64,000 bases of DNA, taken from the NCBI GenBank assembly GCA_029721435.1, contig CM056574.1:73823501-73887500 (forward strand). Reading direction: 5' to 3'. A model generated the notes under the pieces. That model saw nothing but the letters and a program-made list of their open reading frames with translations, searched no databases and was not told the origin of the DNA. How positions within the stretch are numbered: the first letter of the stretch is position 1; each line of letters opens with the position of its first letter. This document shows positions 38,001 through 50,145 of this stretch, one piece after another. A program made the translations under genes and the position numbers. The stretch is from Gymnothorax reevesii (taxonomy: Eukaryota > Chordata > Actinopteri > Anguilliformes > Muraenidae).

Positions 38001-38937
38001 ACTCAAGTTTGTCACTTTCCCACTGGGTTACACACAGAAAGGACATTTTTGACAGGCAAAATTTAAAAAAAAAAAGTTTTTGAAAAAGTGCATATCTTCA
38101 CTTCAGAAGCTTCTATTCACTTCCAAATGGCCATACAAGCACATTGGAACAAACGATACAATATATGCATTGCACTGTGATCTGAAGCTGTTGCCAGGCC
38201 GGAAACACGCTCAGATTCACGTTCTGAGCTTAAAACCTCAAAGAAGCATGTTTTCATGAAAGTGCGTTTAGCCACAGTTTCAGCGCTCTAGCTCGCTTTC
38301 TTACAGAGATAAACGCATATTCACTCCAATTCAGTAATAAAGTCACAATTCACTGAAGTTGTTCACTTTCCCACTGAGTAACACACAGAATGGACATTTC
38401 TGACAAGCAAATCTAAAAAAAAAAAGTTTTTGAAAAAGTGCATATCTTCAATTCAGAAGCTTATATTCACTTCCAAATGGCCATAAAAGCCATTGGACCA
38501 AACGATACCATATACGCATTGCACTGTGATCTGAAGCTGTTCCCAGGCCAGAAACACGCTCAGATTCACGTTCGGAGCTTAAAACCTCAAAGAAGCGTGT
38601 TTCCATGAAAGTGCGTATAGCCACAGTTTCAGCGCTCTCGCTCGCTTTCTTACAGAGATAAACGCATATTCACTCCAATTCAGTCATATTGTCACAATTC
38701 ACTCAAGTTTGTTACTTTCCCACTGGGTTACACACAGAATGGACATTTTTGACAAGCAAAATTAAAAAAAAGAAAGTTTTTGAAAATACATATCTTCACT
38801 TCAGAAGCTTATATTCACTTAAAATTGGCCATACAAGCACATTGGACCAATCGATACAATATATGCAATGCACTGTGATCTGAAGCTGTTCCCTGGCCAG
38901 AAGCACGCACAGTTTCACATTCTGAGCTTCAAACCTC
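35084..38937 (+). repeat. 11-monomer higher-order unit, copy 2 (3,854 bp)
   Basis: The order is A B C D E then A B C D B' E'. The second half matches the second half of copy 1. The first half (35084-36836) also matches 41388-43140 at an offset of 6,304 bp, sharing the rare CCTCAAAAAAGCG (35781 and 42085). This copy is thus a node linking two duplication histories. A private change is CACCGTTTCAC near 37859. Confidence 0.84.
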
Positions 38938-41387
38938 AAAGAAGCGTGTTTTCAGGAAAGCACGTATAGCCACAGTTTCAGCGCTCTAGCGCGCTTCCTT
39001 TCAGAGATAAACGCATAATCACTCGAATTCAGTCATATAGTCACAATTCACTCAAGTTTTTCACTTTCCCACTGGGTTACACACAGAATGGACATTTTTG
39101 ACAAGCAAAATTTAAAAAAAAGAAAGTTTTTGAAAAAGTGCATATCTTCACTTCAGAAGCTTATATTCACTTCCAAATGGCCATACAAGCACAATGGACC
39201 AAACGATACCATATAAGCATTGCACTGTGATCTGAAGCTGTTCCCTGGCCAGAAACACGCACAGTTTCACTTTCTGAGCTTAAAACCTCAAAGAAGCGTG
39301 TTTCCATGAAAGTGCGTATAGCCACAGTTTCAGCGCTCTAGCGCGCTTCCTTACAGAGATACGAGCATATTCACTCCAATTCAGTAATATAGTCACAATT
39401 CACTGAAGTTGTTCACTTTCCCACTGAGTAACACACAGAATGGACATTTCTGACAAGCAAATCTAAAAAAAAGAAAGTTTTTGAAAAAGTGCATATCTTC
39501 ACTTCAGAAGCTTCTATTCACTTCCAAATGGCCATACAAGCACAGTGGAACAAACGATACAATATATGCATTGCACTGTGATCTGAAGCTGTTCCCTGGC
39601 CAGAAACATGCACAGTTTCACTTTCTGAGCTTAAAACCTCAAAGAAGCGTGTTTCCATGAAAGTGCGTATAGCCACAGTTTCAGCGCTCTAGCGCGCTTC
39701 CTGACAGAGATACGAGCATATTCACTCCAATTCAGTAATAAAGTCACAATTCACTGAAGTTGTTCACTTTCCCACTGAGTAACACACAGAATGGACATTT
39801 CTGACAAGCAAATCTAAAAAAAGAAAGTTTTTGAAAAAGTGCATATCTTCACTTCAGAAGCTTATATTCACATCCAAATGGCCATAAAAGCCATTGGACC
39901 AAACGATACCATATACGCATTGCACTGTGATCTGAAGCTGTTCCCAGGCCAGAAACACGCTCAGATTCACGTTCTGAGCTTAAAACCTCAAAGAAGCGTG
40001 TTTCCATGAAAGTGCGTATAGCCACAGTTTCAGCGCTCTAGCTCGCTTTCTTACAGAGATAAACGCATATTCACTCCAATTCAGTCATATTGTCACAATT
40101 CACTCAAGTTTGTCACTTTCTCACTAAGTTACACACAGAAAGGACATTTTTGACAAGCAAAACTAAAAAAAAGAAAGTTTTTGAAAAGTACATATCTTCA
40201 CTTCAGAAGCTTAAATTCACTTAAAATTGACCATACAAGCACATTGGACCAATCGATACAATATATGCATTGCACTGTGATCTGAAGCTGTTCCCTGGCC
40301 AGAAGCACGCACAGTTTCACATTCTGAGCTTAAAACCTCAAAGAAGCGTGTTTTCATGAAAGCACGTATAGCCACAGTTTCAGCGCTCTAGCGCGCTTCC
40401 TTACAGAGATAAACGCATCCTCACTCGAATTCAGTCATATAGTCACAATTCACTCAAGTTTGTCACTTTCCCACTGGGTTACACACAGAAAGGACATTTT
40501 TGACAGGCAAAATTAAAAAAAAAAAAGGATTTGAAAAAGTGCATATCTTCACTTCAGAAGCTTCTATTCACTTCCAAATGGCCATACAAGCACATTGGAA
40601 CAAACGATACAATATATGCATTGCACTGTGATCTGAAGCTGTTGCCAGGCCGGAAACACGCTCAGATTCACGTTCTGAGCTTAAAAACTCAAAGAAGCAT
40701 GTTTTCATGAAAGTGCGTTTAGCCACAGTTTCAGCGCTCTAGCTCGCTTTCTTACAGAGATAAACGCATATTCACTCCAATTCAGTAATAAAGTCACAAT
40801 TCACTGAAGTTGTTCACTTTCCCACTGAGTAACACACAGAATGGACATTTCTGACAAGCAAATCTAAAAAAAAAAAGTTTTTGAAAAAGTGCATATCTTC
40901 ACTTCAGAAGCTTATATTCACTTCCAAATGGCCATAAAAGCCATTGGACCAAACGATACCATATACGCATTGCACTGTGATCTGAAGCTGTTCCCAGGCC
41001 AGAAACACGCTCAGATTCACGTTCGGAGCTTAAAACCTCAAAGAAGCGTGTTTCCATGAAAGTGCGTATAGCCACAGTTTCAGCGCTCTCGCTCGCTTTC
41101 TTACAGAGATAAACGCATATTCACTCCAATTCTGTCATATTGTCACAATTCACTCAAGTTTGTTACTTTCCCACTGGGTTACACACAGAATGGACATTTT
41201 TGACAAGCAAAATTAAAAAAAAGAAAGTTTTTGAAAATACATATCTTCACTTCAGAAGCTTATATTCACGTAAATTGGCCATACAAGCACATTGGACCAA
41301 TCGATACAATATATTCAATGCACTGTGATCTGAAGCTGTTCCCTGGCCAGAAGCACGCACAGTTTCACATTCTGAGCTTCAAACCTC
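38938..41387 (+). repeat. Heptamer unit A F B C D B' E', copy 1
   Basis: Monomers start at 38938, 39290, 39641, 39990, 40340, 40691 and 41040. It differs from the A B C D B' E' hexamer by an F inserted after A. The same heptamer recurs at 44191, with the shared private marks CACATCCAAATGG, AGGATTTGAAAAAG (40526 and 45779), TTAAAAACTCAAAG and CAATTCTGTCAT (41131 and 46384), an offset of 5,253 bp or 15 monomers. Confidence 0.84.
39290..39640 (+). repeat. Class F monomer (exemplar, 351 bp)
   Basis: F combines a B-like left half (GATACGAGC, GAAGTTGTTCAC, GAGTAACAC, CAAATCTAAA) with a D-like right half (CTTCTATTCAC, GGAACAAACGATAC). It has CAGTAATATAGTC in place of B's CAGTAATAAAGTC. It also occurs at 2114, 4572, 5276, 10536, 15445, 18247, 44543, 46994, 51199, 57136 and 62368. 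The three copies at 39290, 44543 and 46994 share the private GCACAGTGGAAC; 51199 shares it too but has a different 3' end. F is either an old recombinant of B and D types or a separate ancestral class. Confidence 0.8.
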
Positions 41388-43140
41388 AAAGAAGCGTGTT
41401 TTCAGGAAAGCACGTATAGCCACAGTTTCAGCGCTCTAGCGCGCTTCCTTTCAGAGATAATCGCATAATCACTCGAATTCAGTCATATAGTCACAATTCA
41501 CTCAAGTTTTTCACTTTCCCACTGGGTTACACACAGAATGGACATTTTTGACAAGCAAAATTTAAAAAAAAGAAAGTTTTTGAAAAAGTGCATATCTTCA
41601 CTTCAGAAGCTTATATTCACTTCCAAATGGCCATACAAGCACAATGGACCAAACGATACCATATAAGCATTGCACTGTGATCTGAAGCTGTTCCCTGGCC
41701 AGAAACACGCACAGTTTCACTTTCTGAGCTTAAAACCTCAAAGAAGCGTGTTTCCATGAAAGTGCGTATAGCCACAGTTTCAGCGCTCTAGCGCGCTTCC
41801 TGACAGAGATACGAGCATATTCACTCCAATTCAGTAATAAAGTCACAATTCACTGAAGTTGTTCACTTTCCCACTGGGTAACACACAGAATGGACATTTC
41901 TGACAAGCAAATCTAAAAAAAGAAAGTTTTTGAAAAAGTGCATATCTTCACTTCAGAAGCTTATATTCACTTCCAAATGGCCATAAAAGCCATTGGACCA
42001 AACGATACCATATACGCATTGCACTGTGATCTGAAGCTGTTCCCAGGCCAGAAACACGCTCAGATTCACGTTCTGAGCTTAAAACCTCAAAAAAGCGTGT
42101 TTCCATGAAAGTGCGTATAGCCACAGTTTCAGCGCTCTAGCTCGCTTTCTTACAGAGATAAACGCATATTCACTCCAATTCAGTCATATTGTCACAATTC
42201 ACTCAAGTTTGTCACTTTCTCACTAAGTTACACACAGAAAGGACATTTTTGACAAGCAAAACTAAAAAAAAGAAAGTTTTTGAAAAGTACATATCTTCAC
42301 TTCAGAAGCTTAAATTCACTTAAAATTGACCATACAAGCACATTGGACCAATCGATACAATATATGCATTGCACTGTGATCTGAAGCTGTTCCCTGGCCA
42401 GAAGCACGCACAGTTTCACATTCTGAGCTTAAAACCTCAAAGAAGCGTGTTTTCATGAAAGCACGTATAGCCACAGTTTCAGCGCTCTAGCGCGCTTCCT
42501 GACAGAGATAAACGCATCATCACTCGAATTCAGTCATATAGTCACAATTCACTCAAGTTTGTCACTTTCCCACTGGGTTACACACAGAAAGGACATTTTT
42601 GACAGGCAAAATTAAAAAAAAAAAAAGTTTTTGAAAAAGTGCATAATTTCACTTCAGAAGCTTCTATTCACTTCCAAATGGCCATACAAGCACATTGGAA
42701 CAAACGATACAATATATGCATTGCACTGTGATCTGAAGCTGTTGCCAGGCCGGAAACACGCTCAGATTCACGTTCTGAGCTTAAAACCTCAAAGAAGCTT
42801 GTTTTCATGAAAGTGCGTTTAGCCACAGTTTCAGCGCTCTAGCTCGCTTTCTTACAGAGATTAACGCATATTCACTCCAATTCAGTCATATTGTCACAAT
42901 TCAATCAGGTTTGTCACTTTCTCACTAAGTTACACACAGAAAGGACATTTTTGACAAGCAAAACTAAAAAAAAGAAAGTTTTTGAAAAGTACATATCTTC
43001 ACTTCAGAAGCTTATATTCACTTAAAATTGGCCATACAAGCACATTGGACCAATCGATACAATATATTCAATGCACTGTGATCTGAAGCTGTTCCCTGGC
43101 CAGAAGCATGCACAGTTTCACATTCTGAGCTTCAAACCTC
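41388..43140 (+). repeat. Pentamer A B C D E (1,753 bp)
   Basis: Monomers start at 41388, 41740, 42089, 42439 and 42791. It matches the pentamer at 35084-36836 (offset 6,304 bp), including AGATAATCGC in A, CCTCAAAAAAGCG at the B/C joint and GCATAATTTCAC in D. It therefore appears to have been copied or kept as a block while a heptamer was added between the two locations. Confidence 0.83.
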
Positions 43141-44190
43141 AAAGAAGCGTGTTTTCATGAAAGCACGTATAGCCACAGTTTCAGCGCTCTAGCGCGCTTC
43201 CTTTCAGAGATAAACGCATAATCACTCGAATTCAGTCAGATAGTCACAATTCACTCAAGTTTTTCACTTTCCCACTGGGTTACACACAGAATGGACATTT
43301 TTGACAAGCAAAATTTAAAAAAAAAGAAAGTTTTTGAAAAAGTGCATATCTTCACTTCAGAAGCTTATATTCACTTCCAAATGGCCATAAAAGCCATTGG
43401 ACCAAACGATACCATATACGCATTGCACTGTGATCTGAAGCTGTTGCCAGGCCGGAAACACGCTCAGATTCACGTTCTGAGCTTAAAACCTCAAAGAAGC
43501 ATGTTTTCATGAAAGTGCGTTTAGCCACAGTTTCAGCGCTCTAGCTCGCTTTCTTACAGAGATAAACGCATATTCACTCCAATTCAGTAATAAAGTCACA
43601 ATTCACTGAAGTTGTTCACTTTCCCACTGAGTAACACACAGAATGGACATTTCTGACAAGCAAATCTAAAAAAAAAAAGTTTTTGAAAAAGTGCATATCT
43701 TCAATTCAGAAGCTTATATTCACTTCCAAATGGCCATAAAAGCCATTGGACCAAACGATACCATATACGCATTGCACTGTGATCTGAAGCTGTTCCCTGG
43801 CCAGAAACACGCACAGTTTCACTTTCTGAGCTTAAAACCTCAAAGAAGCGTGTTTCCATGAAAGTGCGTATAGCCACAGTTTCAGCGCTCTCGCTCGCTT
43901 TCTTACAGAGATAAACGCATATTCACTCCAATTCAGTCATATTGTCACAATTCACTCAAGTTTGTTACTTTCCCACTGGGTTACACACAGAATGGACATT
44001 TTTGACAAGCAAAATTAAAAAAAAGAAAGTTTTTGAAAATACATATCTTCACTTCAGAAGCTTATATTCACTTAAAATTGGCCATACAAGCACATTGGAC
44101 CAATCGATACAATATATGCAATGCACTGTGATCTGAAGCTGTTCCCTGGCCAGAAGCACGCACAGTTTCACATTCTGAGCTTCAAACCTC
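43141..44190 (+). repeat. Trimer: A/B hybrid, B', E'
   Basis: Monomers start at 43141, 43493 and 43842. The first begins as A (CATAATCACTCG, CAAGTTTTTCAC), becomes B at CATAAAAGCCATTGG, and ends as D (TTGCCAGGCCGG). The next is B' with an A-type end. This is what an internal deletion of a hexamer (A B C D B' E') would leave, so it reads as a contracted unit. Confidence 0.78.
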
Positions 44191-46641
44191 AAAGAAGCGT
44201 GTTTTCAGGAAAGCACGTATAGCCACAGTTTCAGCGCTCTAGCGCGCTTCCTTTCAGAGATAAACGCATAATCACTCAAATTCAGTCATATAGTCACAAT
44301 TCACTCAAGTTTTTCACTTTCCCACTGGGTTACACACAGAATGGACATTTTTGACAAGCAAAATTTAAAAAAAAGAAAGTTTTTGAAAAAGTGCATATCT
44401 TCACTTCAGAAGCTTATATTCACTTCCAAATGGCCATACAAGCACAATGGACCAAACGATACCATATAAGCATTGCACTGTGATCTGAAGCTGTTCCCTG
44501 GCCAGAAACACGCACAGTTTCACTTTCTGAGCTTAAAACCTCAAAGAAGCGTGTTTCCATGAAAGTGCGTATAGCCACAGTTTCAGCGCTCTAGCGCGCT
44601 TCCTTACAGAGATACGAGCATATTCACTCCAATTCAGTAATATAGTCACAATTCACTGAAGTTGTTCACTTTCCCACTGAGTAACACACAGAATGGACAT
44701 TTCTGACAAGCAAATCTAAAAAAAAGAAAGTTTTTGAAAAAGTGCATATCTTCACTTCAGAAGCTTCTATTCACTTCCAAATGGCCAGACAAGCACAGTG
44801 GAACAAACGATACAATATATGCATTGCACTGTGATCTGAAGCTGTTCCCTGGCCAGAAACACGCACAGTTTCACTTTCTGAGCTTAAAACCTCAAAGAAG
44901 CGTGTTTCCATGAAAGTGCGTATAGCCACAGTTTCAGCGCTCTAGCGCGCTTCCTGACAGAGATACGAGCATATTCACTCCAATTCAGTAATAAAGTCAC
45001 AATTCACTGAAGTTGTTCACTTTCCCACTGAGTAACACACAGAATGGACATTTCTGACAAGCAAATCTAAAAAAAGAAAGTTTTTGAAAAAGTGCATATC
45101 TTCACTTCAGAAGCTTATATTCACATCCAAATGGCCATAAAAGCCATTGGACCAAACGATACCATATACGCATTGCACTGTGATCTGAAGCTGTTCCCAG
45201 GCCAGAAACACGCTCAGATTCACGTTCTGAGCTTAAAACCTCAAAGAAGCGTGTTTCCATGAAAGTGCGTATAGCCACAGTTTCAGCGCTCTAGCTCGCT
45301 TTCTTACAGAGATAAACGCATATTCACTCCAATTCAGTCATATTGTCACAATTCACTCAAGTTTGTCACTTTCTCACTAAGTTACACACAGAAAGGACAT
45401 TTTTGACAAGCAAAACTAAAAAAAAGAAAGTTTTTGAAAAGTACATATCTTCACTTCAGAAGCTTAAATTCACTTAAAATTGACCATACAAGCACATTGG
45501 ACCAATCGATACAATATATGCATTGCACTGTGATCTGAAGCTGTTCCCTGGCCAGAAGCACGCACAGTTTCACATTCTGAGCTTAAAACCTCAAAGAAGC
45601 GTGTTTTCATGAAAGCACGTATAGCCACAGTTTCAGCGCTCTAGCGCGCTTCCTTACAGAGATAAACGCATCCTCACTCGAATTCAGTCATATAGTCACA
45701 ATTCACTCAAGTTTGTCACTTTCCCACTGGGTTACACACAGAAAGGACATTTTTGACAGGCAAAATTAAAAAAATAAAAGGATTTGAAAAAGTGCATATC
45801 TTCACTTCAGAAGCTTCTATTCACTTCCAAATGGCCATACAAGCACATTGGAACAAACGATACAATATATGCATTGCACTGTGATCTGAAGCTGTTGCCA
45901 GGCCGGAAACACGCTCAGATTCACGTTCTGAGCTTAAAAACTCAAAGAAGCATGTTTTCATGAAAGTGCGTTTAGCCACAGTTTCAGCGCTCTAGCTCGC
46001 TTTCTTACAGAGATAAACGCATATTCACTCCAATTCAGTAATAAAGTCACAATTCACTGAAGTTGTTCACTTTCCCACTGAGTAACACACAGAATGGACA
46101 TTTCTGAGAAGCAAATCTAAAAAAAAAAAGTTTTTGAAAAAGTGCATATCTTCACTTCAGAAGCTTATATTCACTTCCAAATGGCCATAAAAGCCATTGG
46201 ACCAAACGATACCATATACGCATTGCACTGTGATCTGAAGCTGTTCCCAGGCCAGAAACACGCTCAGATTCACGTTCGGAGCTTAAAACCTCAAAGAAGC
46301 GTGTTTCCATGAAAGTGCGTATAGCCACAGTTTCAGCGCTCTCGCTCGCTTTCTTACAGAGATAAACGCATATTCACTCCAATTCTGTCATATTGTCACA
46401 AATCACTCAAGTTTGTTACTTTCCCACTGGGTTACACACAGAATGGACATTTTTGACAAGCAAAATTAAAAAAAAGAAAGTTTTTGAAAATACATATCTT
46501 CACTTCAGAAGCTTATATTCACTTAAAATTGGCCATACAAGCACATTGGACCAATCGATACAATATATTCAATGCACTGTGATCTGAAGCTGTTCCCTGG
46601 CCAGAAGCACGCACAGTTTCACATTCTGAGCTTCAAACCTC
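44191..46641 (+). repeat. Heptamer unit A F B C D B' E', copy 2 (2,451 bp)
   Basis: Monomers start at 44191, 44543, 44894, 45243, 45593, 45944 and 46293. It is closest to 38938-41387, sharing several private variants. Its own changes include CACTCAAATTCAG at about 44274, which removes the EcoRI site of its A monomer, GGCCAGACAAGC near 44785, and a T inside the A-tract near 45775. Confidence 0.84.
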
Positions 46642-49095
46642 AAAGAAGCGTGTTTTCAGGAAAGCACGTATAGCCACAGTTTCAGCGCTCTAGCGCGCTT
46701 CCTTTCAGAGATAAACGCATAATCACTCGAAATCAGTCATATAGTCACAATTCACTCAAGTTTTTCACTTTCCCACTGGGTTACACACAGAATGGACATT
46801 TTTGACAAGCAAAATTTAAAAAAAAAGAAAGTTTTTGAAAAAGTGCATATCTTCACTTCAGAAGCTTATATTCACTTCCAAATGGCCATAAAAGCCATAG
46901 GACCAAACGATACCATATACGCATTGCAGTGTGATCTGAAGCTGTTCCCTGGCCAGAAACACGCACAGTTTCACTTTCTGAGCTTAAAACCTCAAAGAAG
47001 CGTGTTTCCATGAAAGTGCGTATAGCCACAGTTTCAGCGCTCTAGCGCGCTTCCTTACAGAGATACGAGCATATTCACTCCAATTCAGTAATATAGTCAC
47101 AATTCACTGAAGTTGTTCACTTTCCCACTGAGTAACACACAGAATGGACATTTCTGACAAGCAAATCTAAAAAAAAGAAAGTTTTTGAAAAAGTGCATAT
47201 CTTCACTTCAGAAGCTTCTATTCACTTCCAAATGGCCATACAAGCACAGTGGAACAAACGATACAATATATGCATTGCACTGTGATCTGAAGCTGTTCCC
47301 TGGCCAGAAACACGCACAGTTTCACTTTCTGAGCTTAAAACCTCAAAGAAGCGTGTTTCCATGAAAGTGCGTATAGCCACAGTTTCAGCGCTCTAGCGCG
47401 CTTCCTGACAGAGATACGAGCATATTCACTCCAATTCAGTAATAAAGTCACAATTCACTGAAGTTGTTCACTTTCCCACTGAGTAACACACAGAATGGAC
47501 ATTTCTGACAAGCAAATCTAAAAAAAGAAAGTTTTTGAAAAAGTGCATATCTTCACTTCAGAAGCTTATATTCACTTCCAAATGGCCATAAAAGCCATTG
47601 GACCAAACGATACCATATACGCATTGCACTGTGATCTGAAGCTGTTCCCAGGCCAGAAACACGCTCAGATTCACGTTCTGAGCTTAAAACCTCAAAGAAG
47701 CGTGTTTCCATGAAAGTGCGTATAGCCACAGTTTCAGCGCTCTAGCTCGCTTTCTTACAGAGATAAACGCATATTCACTCCAATTCAGTCATATTGTCAC
47801 AATTCACTCAAGTTTGTCACTTTCTCACTAAGTTACACACAGAAAGGACATTTTTGACAAGCAAAACTAAAAAAAAGAAAGTTTTTGAAAAGTACATATC
47901 TTCACTTCAGAAGCTTAAATTCACTTAAAATTGACCATACAAGCACATTGGACCAATCGATACAATATATGCATTGCACTGTGATCTGAAGCTGTTCCCT
48001 GGCCAGAAGCACGCACAGTTTCACATTCTGAGCTTAAAACCTCAAAGAAGCGTGTTTTCATGAAAGCACGTATAGCCACAGTTTCAGCGCTCTAGCGCGC
48101 TTCCTTACAGAGATAAACGCATCCTCACTCGAATTCAGTCATATAGTCACAATTCACTCAAGTTTGTCACTTTCCCACAGGGTTACACACAGAAAGGACA
48201 TTTTTGACAGGCAAAATTAAAAAAAAAAAAAGTTTTTGAAAAAGTGCATATCTTCACTTCAGAAGCTTCTATTCACTTCCAAATGGCCATACAAGCACAT
48301 TGGAACAAACGATACAATATATGCATTGCACTGTGATCTGAAGCTGTTTCCAGGCCGGAAACACGCTCAGATTCACGTTCTGAGCTTAAAACCTCAAAGA
48401 AGCATGTTTTCATGAAAGTGCGTTTAGCCACAGTTTCAGCGCTCTAGCTCGCTTTCTTACAGAGATAAACGCATATTCACTCCAATTCAGTAATAAAGTC
48501 ACAATTCACTGAAGTTGTTCACTTTCCCACTGAGTAACACACAGAATGGACATTTCTGACAAGCAAATCTAAAAAAAAAAATTTTTTGAAAAAGTGCATA
48601 TCTTCACTTCAGAAGCTTATATTCACTTCCAAATGGCCATAAAAGCCATTGGACCAAACGAAACCATATACGCATTGCACTGTGATCTGAAGCTCTTCCC
48701 AGACCAGAAACACGCTCAGATTCACGTTCAGAGCTTAAAACCTCAAAGAAGCGTGTTTCCATGAAAGTGCGTATAGCCACAGTTTCAGCGCTCTCGCTCG
48801 CTTTCTTACAGAGATAAACGCATATTCACTCCAATTCAGTCATATTGTCACAATTCACTCAAGTTTGTTACTTTCCCACTGGGTTACACACAGAATGGAC
48901 ATTTTTGACAAGCAAAATTAAAAAAAAGAAAGTTTTTGAAAAAGTGCATATCTTCACTTCAGAAGCTTCTATTCACTTCCAAATGGCCATACAAGCACAT
49001 TGGAACAAACGATACAATATATGCAATGCACTGTGATCTGAAGCTGTTCCCTGGCCAGAAGCACTCACAGTTTCACTTTCTGAGCTTAAAACCTC
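46642..49095 (+). repeat. Heptamer unit, copy 3, diverging at its right end
   Basis: The starts 46642, 46994, 47345, 47694, 48044, 48396 and 48745 follow the previous heptamer at 2,451-2,452 bp. The A monomer carries a B insert (CATAAAAGCC) and CGAAATCAG, losing its EcoRI site. The last monomer begins as E' but changes to G type (GTGCAT, CTTCTATTCAC, CACTCACAG). Isolated substitutions are denser in the 48396 monomer (AAATTTTTTG, AAGCTCTTCC, CCAGACCAG, GTTCAGAGC) than in its relatives. Confidence 0.82.
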
Positions 49096-50145
49096 AAAGA
49101 AGCGTGTTTCCATGAAAGTGCGTATAGCCACAGTTTCAGCGCTCTAGCGCGCTTCCTTACAGAGATACGAGCATATTCACTCCAATTGAGTAATATAGTC
49201 ACAATTCACTGAAGTTGTTCACTTTCCCACTGAGTAACACACAGAATGGACATTTCTGACAAGCAAATCTAAAAAAAGAAAGTTTTTGAAAAAGTGCATA
49301 TCTTCACTTCAGAAGCTTATATTCACTTCCAAATGGCCATAAAAGCCATTGGACCAAACGATACCATATACGCATTGCACTGTGATCTGAAGCTGTTCCC
49401 AGGCCAGAAACACGCTCAGATTCACGTTCTGAGCTTAAAACCTCAAAGAAGCGTGTTTCCATGAAAGTGCGTATAGCCACAGTTTCAGCGCTCTAGCTCG
49501 CTTTCTTACAGAGATAAACGCATATTCACTCCAATTCAGTCATATTGTCACAATTCACTCAAGTTTGTCACTTTCCCACTGGGTTACACACAGAATGGAC
49601 ATTTTTGACAAGCAAAATTAAAAAAAAAGAAAGTTTTTGAAAAAGTGCATATCTTCACTTCAGAAGCTTCTATTCACTTCCAAATGGCCATACAAGCACA
49701 TTGGAACAAACGATACAATATATGCAATGCACTGTGATCTGAAGCTGTTCCCTGGCCAGAAGCACTCACAGTTTCACTTTCTGAGCTTAAAACCTCAAAG
49801 AAGCGTGTTTCCATGAAAGTGCGTATAGCCACAGTTTCAGCGCTCTAGCGCGCTTCCTTACAGAGATACGAGCATATTCACTCCAATTCAGTAATATAGT
49901 CACAATTCACTGAAGTTGTTCACTTTCCCACTGAGTAACACACAGAATGGACATTTCTGACAAGCAAATCTAAAAAAAGAAAGTTTTTGAAAAAGTGCAT
50001 ATCTTCACTTCAGAAGCTTATATTCACTTCCAAATGGCCATAAAAGCCATTGGACCAAACGATACCATATACGCATTGCACTGTGATCTGAAGCTGTTCC
50101 CAGGCCAGAAACACGCTCAGATTCACGTTCTGAGCTTAAAACCTC
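48745..50145 (+). repeat. Tandem duplication of a two-monomer block (about 701 bp)
   Basis: The pair at 48745 and 49096 (G-like, then F/B hybrid) is repeated at 49445 and 49797. Both G-like monomers share CCCACTGGGTTACAC, CAATGCAC and CACTCACAG. Both F/B monomers have CAGTAATATAGTC or its CAATTGAG variant, then change to CATAAAAGCC. The two G-like heads differ (GTTTGTTAC versus GTTTGTCAC). Confidence 0.8.
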
